From positions 1 to 5,688 of the forward strand of contig CAZYVH010000124.1 of NCBI GenBank assembly GCA_964650905.1: 5,688 bases of DNA, in the 5' to 3' direction. This stretch comes from SZUA-36 sp964650905. GTDB taxonomy: Bacteria; Pseudomonadota; Gammaproteobacteria; Xanthomonadales; SZUA-36. The notes beneath the pieces are model-generated. The model did no database searches. It saw only the letters and a list, made by a program, of their open reading frames with translations, and was not told where the DNA came from. The position numbers and the translations under genes were made by a program. Each line of letters starts with the position of its first letter. Position 1 is the first letter of the stretch. Below are positions 1-4,581 of this stretch, in pieces.

Positions 1-851
1 GTCTGACACTGCCCTGGGGTAAGCTGGCCGGGTTGCACTGGCCCAGACCCGGCGCACCACGGGTGCTGTGTTTGCATGGCTGGCTGGATAATGCAGCGTC
101 TTTTGTACCGCTGGCGGCTTTTTTATCGGACTTTGACCTTGTGGCGCTGGATTTTGCGGGGCATGGATTATCTGCGTACCGGCCTGCCGCCAGTCGCTAC
201 TATTTTCCTGAATACCTGTATGACCTGGATGCGGCCATGGACAGCCTGGGCTGGGAGCAGTGCCATATCATCGGTCATTCGATGGGTGGTGGTGCGGCTA
301 GCAGTTTTGCCGCAGCACTACCCGAACGTGTCGCACGTCTGGTGCTGCTGGATGCGGTCGGTGCATTGACACGGCCGGTAGACCAGACGGCCCGGCAACT
401 GCGCCTGTCCTTAAAGTCCGTGCGCAAAAACCGCAGCAATCTGCGGCCCTACTCGAGCATTGCTGAGGCCATGCGCGCACGCCAGAAAGACACTGCCCTG
501 TCCGATAGGGCAGCCCGGCTTTTGTGTGAACGGTCACTACGACACACCGGCACACATTTCGAGTGGTCTACCGACCCGCGTCTGAACTGGCGCTCACCAC
601 AACTGCTGACCGATGCACAGATGCTGGACCTGCTTGCCGCCATCAAGGCACCGACACTGGTCATGACCTCACCACAAGCCACAGATTACCTCGGTGACAG
701 CATGCTGCAAAAACGCCTGGCAGCGATAAATCATTGCAAACATATCACTGTCACGGGCCACCACCATTTTCACATGGAACAGGCAGAAGAAACCGGCGCC
801 TGCATCAGCGACTTTTTTCACAATGAGAGTGACAGCCATGACAAGCACTGA
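1..851 (+). CDS. alpha/beta-fold hydrolase, SERHL-type (5' end outside window)
   Basis: Putative soluble serine hydrolase of the alpha/beta-hydrolase superfamily; substrate unknown. Visible motifs, in order, are HGWLDN (75-92, oxyanion-hole region), LDFAGHG (147-167), the nucleophile elbow GHSMGG (273-290, Ser codon 279-281) and a C-terminal GHHHFHME (756-779) that supplies the likely catalytic His. The order, the YYFPEYLYDL stretch and a late DPRLNW segment resemble eukaryotic SERHL and its bacterial homologues. The catalytic Asp is not obvious: the strand reading APTLVMTSPQATDYL lacks the usual GxxD, and Asp 351-353 is another candidate. The frame starting at base 3 is open to the window edge and reads LTLPWGKLAGLHW, typical N-terminal sequence for this family, so the gene starts upstream and the TTG at 33 is not its start. 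The stop (849-851) lies inside pyrF. Family is confident; the biological role is not known. Confidence 0.88.
   Translation, partial: LTLPWGKLAGLHWPRPGAPRVLCLHGWLDNAASFVPLAAFLSDFDLVALDFAGHGLSAYRPAASRYYFPEYLYDLDAAMDSLGWEQCHIIGHSMGGGAASSFAAALPERVARLVLLDAVGALTRPVDQTARQLRLSLKSVRKNRSNLRPYSSIAEAMRARQKDTALSDRAARLLCERSLRHTGTHFEWSTDPRLNWRSPQLLTDAQMLDLLAAIKAPTLVMTSPQATDYLGDSMLQKRLAAINHCKHITVTGHHHFHMEQAEETGACISDFFHNESDSHDKH
825..829 (+). promoter_or_regulatory. ribosome binding site deciding the pyrF start
   Basis: A purine-rich GAGAG lies 8 nt before the ATG at 838, inside the end of the hydrolase gene. The in-frame upstream ATG at 823 is preceded by a pyrimidine-rich run (ACTTTTTTCACA) with no Shine-Dalgarno sequence, so 838 is preferred. 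The choice is inferred from spacing only. Confidence 0.6.
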
Positions 852-1554
852 TAAAAATATCCCCGCCCGGGAGCGATTGATATTCGCCCTCGATGTGGCG
901 GGTCGCGATGAAGCTCACGATATGATAACCCGTCTTGGTGATTCCGTGGTGTTCTACAAGCTGGGTCTCGAGGTATTTCTGTCCGGTCACTATTTTGAAT
1001 TGCTGGCGGAACTCAAAGACCTGGGCAAGAAGGTCTTTGCCGACCTGAAACTGTTCGATATTCCCGCTACGGTGGCGGCCGCCGTGCGTCAACTGGCGCG
1101 CCGTGACATTGATTTTTGTACCGTGCACGGCAATGACAGTATGCTCAGAGCCGCTGCCCAGGCCAAGGGCAATATGCAAATCCTGGCAGTGACCGCACTC
1201 ACCAGCCTTGACCAGGGTGATCTCGATGACCTGGGGTTCCAATGTGACGCGAGAACCCTGGTATTGTCACGCGCCCGGCGTGCACTGGCGCTTGGTTGTG
1301 ACGGTGTAGTCTCGTCCGGGCTGGAAGTGGGCGCCCTGCGTGAATCCATCGAGCCGCGCCTGATCACGGTCTGCCCAGGCATCCGGCCGGTACACAATGA
1401 TGACGATCAGCGGCGTGTAATCACTCCGTTTAAAGCCATCCGTGATGGTGCAGATTACCTGGTGGTTGGCCGACCCATCCGCAGCGCTGAAAACCCTCAA
1501 GCTGCCGCTGAGGCCATCCAGGCTGACATCGCCAGAGCACTCAAGCCCGCGTAA
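838..1554 (+). CDS. pyrF: orotidine 5'-phosphate decarboxylase (PyrF)
   Basis: Cytosolic enzyme converting OMP to UMP, the last step of de novo pyrimidine synthesis. From the ATG at 838 it is 238 residues, normal for bacterial PyrF. Landmarks are ALDV (17-20, substrate Asp19), FYKLG with Lys41, and the catalytic DLKLFDIPATV block with Asp69, Lys71 and Asp74. Further along are VTALTSL (118-124), SSGLEVG (159-165), PGIRP (180-184), and the phosphate-binding end with Gln191 (DDQRR) and Arg212 (VVGRPI). All key catalytic residues are present, so the enzyme should be active. The loop has Phe where the E. coli type has His (DLKFHDIP), which is a tolerated variant position. The start overlaps the hydrolase gene by 14 nt, implying co-transcription and possibly translational coupling. 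No convincing terminator directly follows the stop; the first strong one is at 1717-1750. Confidence 0.97.
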   Translation: MTSTDKNIPARERLIFALDVAGRDEAHDMITRLGDSVVFYKLGLEVFLSGHYFELLAELKDLGKKVFADLKLFDIPATVAAAVRQLARRDIDFCTVHGNDSMLRAAAQAKGNMQILAVTALTSLDQGDLDDLGFQCDARTLVLSRARRALALGCDGVVSSGLEVGALRESIEPRLITVCPGIRPVHNDDDQRRVITPFKAIRDGADYLVVGRPIRSAENPQAAAEAIQADIARALKPA

Positions 1555-1611
1555 TACTTTAATTTTAGACGCCGCGTCGCACAAAGCGTGTCCCCGGATA
1601 AAGTTCCGGTC

Positions 1612-1641
1612 TTGACATTGTTTAATGTTCAACATTATAAT
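1612..1641 (+). promoter_or_regulatory. near-consensus sigma70 promoter
   Basis: A perfect -35 hexamer TTGACA (1612-1617) and a perfect -10 hexamer TATAAT (1636-1641) are separated by 18 nt, one more than the optimum. Transcription would start at about 1648-1650. The surrounding stretch (about 1611-1690) is very AT-rich compared with the flanking genes. No ORF starts between this promoter and the terminator at 1717-1750, so the promoter serves either a small RNA or a plsB leader. Palindromes over its spacer and start site suggest repression. Confidence 0.75.
1623..1637. promoter_or_regulatory. palindrome in promoter spacer, possible operator
   Basis: The 15-bp perfect inverted repeat TAATGTTCAACATTA has 7-bp arms around one central base. 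It fills most of the -35/-10 spacer and covers the first two bases of the -10 box. A dimeric repressor bound here would block RNA polymerase. Its inner GTT/AAC core is shared with the second palindrome at 1640-1657. I cannot assign it to a regulator family. Confidence 0.45.
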
Positions 1642-1657
1642 ATAGTTGTAACTATAT
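1640..1657. promoter_or_regulatory. palindrome across -10 and transcription start, possible operator
   Basis: The 18-bp perfect inverted repeat ATATAGTTGTAACTATAT has 8-bp arms around two central bases. It overlaps the last two bases of the -10 box and the predicted start site, a classic repressor position. Its core AGTT/AACT resembles the TGTT/AACA of the neighbouring palindrome, and the two centres are about 18.5 bp apart. If transcribed in part, it would not form a full hairpin because the start falls near its centre, which favours a DNA-level role. Confidence 0.45.
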
Positions 1658-1750
1658 AATAGACAATGATAATTTAATAAATATCAACCATCGATCCTCT
1701 CCGGCTCTGCCGGATTTCCGGGCAGACTTCGTGTCTCGCCCGGATTTTTT
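1648..1750 (+). ncRNA. candidate small RNA or attenuated plsB leader
   Basis: This stretch is bounded by a near-consensus promoter and a strong intrinsic terminator, giving a predicted transcript of about 100 nt. The 5' half is an unstructured AU-rich segment (about 1648-1690). It is followed by a perfect 6-bp hairpin TCCGGC-TCT-GCCGGA (1700-1714) and the terminator hairpin with a six-U tail, a 3' end typical of Hfq-bound sRNAs. The only AUG frame near its start is a three-codon one (AUG AUA AUU UAA, from 1666), so it is not protein-coding. The alternative is a 5' leader for plsB, which begins 34 nt after the U-tract; termination would then set plsB expression. The sequence alone does not decide, and I do not recognise a known RNA family. 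Confidence 0.42.
1717..1750 (+). terminator. Rho-independent terminator
   Basis: The arm TCCGGGC (1717-1723) pairs with GCCCGGA (1738-1744). Above it AGAC (1724-1727) pairs with GTCT (1733-1736) around a TTCGT loop, leaving one bulged C at 1737. Six T residues (1745-1750) follow directly. It would end transcripts from the promoter at 1612 and any read-through from pyrF. Confidence 0.88.
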
Positions 1751-1784
1751 ATACGCGGATTGATTTCCAAGCTAAAATAGCCGC

Positions 1785-4292
1785 TTGATAAAGGTGCAGA
1801 CACAAGCGGACACAAAAGGCAGACTGACCGCGATAGCGGCCGGTCTGAGACTACGTTGGTATCTGTTGTTAGGCTGGATTCTGGATTTGTGGGTCAAACC
1901 CCGTATCCAACCCGATGCAGACGGTAATATTGGCATTAAGACCCGGCAGGCTGTGTGTTATGTGATGGATTCCTACGCCCTGTCATCGGTGCTGATCCTG
2001 GATAAGTGCTGTGAACAACAAGGTCTGGCGAGGCCCTTGCTGCCGCCCGAAGGCGTCCCGGGAAGGCCGGATCGTTCCTATACCGTACTCAGACGATTGC
2101 AAGGCCTGTTCATACGGCGTCCGAATCTGCGCCGCCACCCCGCCGTGTTGGAGTTATTGATTGAAAGGGCCTGGGCAGACCCACAGCTTGATATCAAGTT
2201 GGTTCCGGTCACGGTACTGGTAGGACAGCGACCCAGCAAAGACAGCGGACTCACACGCAATATATTCGCAGAGAACTGGGAAATAGCCGGTCGAGTGCGT
2301 CGTTTTTTCAGCACGCTGGTCAACGGCCGCAGAACATTCGTGCAATTCAGCCGGCCCATTGCATTGCAGGAACTGGCTAAAGAAGGGCTCTCCCCAGCAC
2401 TGGCCTTAAGAAAAGTGTCGCGTATTTTCAGGGTACATTTCAAACGTGTGCGCACCGCGGCCATCGGTCCGGACCTGTCCCACCGACGCACGGTGATAGA
2501 TGATGTTATCAACTCGCCAGAGGTCCGCAAGGCCATTGAGGGAAAAGCACACCGCGCCGGTATATCAGAAGAGAAAGCACGCCGCCAGGCAAAAAAATAT
2601 GCCCACGAGATTGCCGCCAATTATTCCTATTCCTTCATTGTATTTCTCGAATCGTTGTTGAGCTGGTTCTGGAATCGCATCTATAACGGTATCAGGCTGC
2701 ATCACTTTGAAAGTTTTCCACACCAGGCACTGGGTCATGAAGTCATTTATGTACCCTGTCACCGCAGCCACCTCGACTATTGTTTGCTTTCCTACCTGGT
2801 TCACGAAAATGGTTCTGTGCCGCCACACATAGCCGCTGGTGTCAACCTGAACTTGCCAATTTTGGGTGGCCTGTTACGGCGGGGTGGCGCCTTTTACCTG
2901 AGACGGACGTTTCGCTCTCAAAAATTGTATGCAACCGTCTTTTATGAATACCTCAAGACGATTCAAATGCGAGGCGTTTCGATTGAATACTTCATTGAGG
3001 GCACCCGCAGCCGAACTGGCCGTCTGTTATCTCCCAAGAGCGGTATGCTGGCCATGTCGGTCAGAAGCTACCTGAGTTCACCGGTCAGACCCATCATGTT
3101 CCAGCCGGTCTACATCGGTTATGAGCGTCTGGTCGAGGGAAACAGCTATACCACCGAGTTATCGGGTAAGGCCAAACGCTCAGAAAAATTGACCGACCTG
3201 ACCAAGATTCTGGGTATAGCGCGTCACAATTATGGCGAGGCTCATGTCAGTCTCGGTGAGCCTGTTTTTCTGGATGCCCTGCTAAACAAACGGGACCCCG
3301 ACTGGCAGGGTAGCATTCTTGAAAACACCGAACGCCCCGTGTGGTTAGCCGCTGTGGTTGATGAGCTTGGCCAGAGCATCATGACGAACATCAACAACAG
3401 TGCGGATGTCAATCCGGTCAACCTGCTGGCACAGGTTTTGCTGGGCACACCCAGGCACGCCCTGGGTGAAAAACAGCTCGCGAGGCAAATCAGCCTGTAT
3501 CAGTCACTCCTGGGCCACAAACCTACACCGGAACGTGTCACCGTCACACAAAAAAATGCAGCCGAAATCATTGCCTACGGTTTGCAATTGAACATTCTGC
3601 AACGCCAGGCGCACGCATTGGGCGATATCATGTCCATCGTGCCGGATCGAGCGGTTGGTCTGACTTATTTCCGTAATAATATTACGCACCTGATGGCTTT
3701 GCCTTCGTTGATCGCCTGCTGTTTTGTCGAGCACGACAAATTTACACTGGCCCATTTACGCAGGTTTGTGATCGCCTTGCATCCATTTTTAAAAGCTGAA
3801 TTATTTTTGCCGTGGAACCAGCGGGACATCACACGGGCCCTGGAAGAGTCTGTTACACAGGTCGTTGCGCAAGGGCTCCTGGTGTGGAGCAAGGATGGCA
3901 AGACCCTGTTGCGAAACCCGGCCACCCCCGAAGCGGTACTGCAATTGCGAATCCTGGCACACAGCCTGCTGCAAATGCTGCAACGTTACCTGATCGTAAT
4001 ATCCGTTCTGAGCAAACACGCATCGGGTGAGCTGAGCAGGGAAGAGCTGGAACGATTGTGTATTCAGACGGCACAACGTATTTCCATGTTGCATGAATTC
4101 GATGCACCGGAATTTTACGACCGGGCATTATTCAGGGGGTTCATCAAGCAATTACAGAAAACCGGTATCCTGACCGTCAGTGAGTCCAACAAGCTGGTAT
4201 TTGATCATCGCCTCAAACGCATTACTGTGGATGCCGCGTTCATCCTGGGTGACGCCATCAGGCAGGAAATATTGGGGGTTTGCCAGCTTTGA
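1785..4292 (+). CDS. plsB: glycerol-3-phosphate 1-O-acyltransferase (PlsB)
   Basis: Membrane-associated enzyme that acylates sn-glycerol 3-phosphate at position 1 with acyl-ACP or acyl-CoA, giving lysophosphatidate, the entry to phospholipid synthesis. The frame is 835 codons from 1785, slightly longer than E. coli PlsB (about 807). All four acyltransferase blocks are present: HRSHLD (326-331, the HX4D catalytic motif), GGAFYLRRTF (367-376), FIEGTRSRTGR (403-413) and RPIMFQPVYIGYE (435-447). E. coli has EGG where this has EGT. The N-terminal LDLWVK, a hydrophobic stretch near 280-300 and the C-terminal LQRY...APEFYDRALF match full-length gammaproteobacterial PlsB rather than short PlsC or PlsX. 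No ATG is usable: the first in-frame one is residue 61, past conserved sequence, and an in-frame TAA lies at 1773-1775. The start is therefore TTG 1785 or GTG 1794, each with a poor Shine-Dalgarno. Function is confident; the exact start is not. Confidence 0.97.
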   Translation: MIKVQTQADTKGRLTAIAAGLRLRWYLLLGWILDLWVKPRIQPDADGNIGIKTRQAVCYVMDSYALSSVLILDKCCEQQGLARPLLPPEGVPGRPDRSYTVLRRLQGLFIRRPNLRRHPAVLELLIERAWADPQLDIKLVPVTVLVGQRPSKDSGLTRNIFAENWEIAGRVRRFFSTLVNGRRTFVQFSRPIALQELAKEGLSPALALRKVSRIFRVHFKRVRTAAIGPDLSHRRTVIDDVINSPEVRKAIEGKAHRAGISEEKARRQAKKYAHEIAANYSYSFIVFLESLLSWFWNRIYNGIRLHHFESFPHQALGHEVIYVPCHRSHLDYCLLSYLVHENGSVPPHIAAGVNLNLPILGGLLRRGGAFYLRRTFRSQKLYATVFYEYLKTIQMRGVSIEYFIEGTRSRTGRLLSPKSGMLAMSVRSYLSSPVRPIMFQPVYIGYERLVEGNSYTTELSGKAKRSEKLTDLTKILGIARHNYGEAHVSLGEPVFLDALLNKRDPDWQGSILENTERPVWLAAVVDELGQSIMTNINNSADVNPVNLLAQVLLGTPRHALGEKQLARQISLYQSLLGHKPTPERVTVTQKNAAEIIAYGLQLNILQRQAHALGDIMSIVPDRAVGLTYFRNNITHLMALPSLIACCFVEHDKFTLAHLRRFVIALHPFLKAELFLPWNQRDITRALEESVTQVVAQGLLVWSKDGKTLLRNPATPEAVLQLRILAHSLLQMLQRYLIVISVLSKHASGELSREELERLCIQTAQRISMLHEFDAPEFYDRALFRGFIKQLQKTGILTVSESNKLVFDHRLKRITVDAAFILGDAIRQEILGVCQL

Positions 4293-4304
4293 CCGGGCGT
4301 GGCA

Positions 4305-4511
4305 CTACGCGTCGAGATCCGGGATCAATTTTGATTCCAGACGCGCAATCCAGTCCTTGAGTTTCAGTTTGCGCTTTTTCATTCGCCGCAGACGCAACTG
4401 GTCCTGCCAGGGATCCATGACCATGCGGTGGATGGCCTGGTCAAGGTCACGGTGCTCCTCACGTAATTCGGCGAGTAATCGCCTGGTCTCTTCGGAGTCG
4501 TCTGATTTCAT
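4305..4511 (-). CDS. DUF465 / YdcH-family small protein
   Basis: A 68-residue, highly charged, probably all-helical cytosolic protein. Its C-terminal part MKKRKLKLKDWIARLES closely matches the conserved MKKQKLQLKDEM region of E. coli YdcH (DUF465). The N-terminal part, EETRRLLAELREEHRDLDQAIHRM, shows the usual heptad-like Leu/Ile spacing and the HxxLDxxI pattern of the family, so a helical hairpin or coiled coil is likely. No biochemical function is established for the family. The ATG at 4511 on the minus strand is preceded by a weak purine run (GGAAAGCAG). The gene is convergent with plsB, with only 12 nt between stops, and divergent from the TRAP gene. Nothing links it functionally to either neighbour. 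Confidence 0.85.
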   Translation of the reverse strand: MKSDDSEETRRLLAELREEHRDLDQAIHRMVMDPWQDQLRLRRMKKRKLKLKDWIARLESKLIPDLDA

Positions 4512-4581
4512 GAAAATAAACTGCTGCTTTCCGTTATAGTATCACTTGTAGCCCTGAAGCTGCTTATGGAGACATTATCCC
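4512..4581. promoter_or_regulatory. divergent intergenic region, weak promoter-like boxes
   Basis: This 70-bp gap must hold the 5' ends of both the minus-strand DUF465 gene and the TRAP binding-protein gene, unless the latter is read from elsewhere. A TATAGT box (4535-4540) could be a -10 for the plus strand, and its overlapping complement TATAAC (4538 down to 4533) a -10 for the minus strand. Neither has a good -35 at the usual spacing. The assignment is tentative; an activator-dependent or alternative-sigma promoter is possible. Confidence 0.3.
4568..4571 (+). promoter_or_regulatory. ribosome binding site of the TRAP binding-protein gene
   Basis: GGAG lies 10 nt before the ATG at 4582. The ATG at 4566 that overlaps this site is out of frame and reaches a stop after seven codons, so 4582 is the start. 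This start also gives a complete export signal. Confidence 0.65.

Noticed and set aside
33..35. TTG at 33 as the start of the hydrolase gene
   Set aside because: The frame is open upstream to base 3 and the upstream residues (LTLPWGKLAG) look like normal N-terminal sequence of this family, so the gene is truncated by the window edge.
1594..1609. CCGGA-TAAAGT-TCCGG hairpin after pyrF as a terminator
   Set aside because: The stem is only 5 bp and no T-tract follows directly; it overlaps the approach to the strong promoter. It may be incidental.
1655..1673. Fur-box-like hexamers TATAAT, A, GACAAT, GATAAT downstream of the promoter, which would suggest an iron-regulated RyhB/PrrF-like RNA
   Set aside because: Two adjacent hexamers fit GATAAT well, but the third, inverted one is absent and the site lies downstream of the predicted start in AT-rich DNA. 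The match to the 19-bp consensus is too weak to claim.
1620..1690. Minus-strand promoter (TTGTCT, 16 nt, TATATT) in the AT-rich region
   Set aside because: The -35 is imperfect and AT-rich palindromic DNA yields -10-like boxes by chance on both strands; no minus-strand gene lies to its left to receive it.
2078..2620. 180-codon minus-strand open frame inside plsB
   Set aside because: It lies entirely within conserved plsB coding sequence, has no recognisable motif and is composed as expected for the reverse complement of a coding region.
4315..4325. GATCCGGGATC inverted repeat followed by AATTTT as a plsB terminator
   Set aside because: The usable stem is only 3-4 bp once a loop is allowed and it lies within the DUF465 coding sequence; no proper U-tract.
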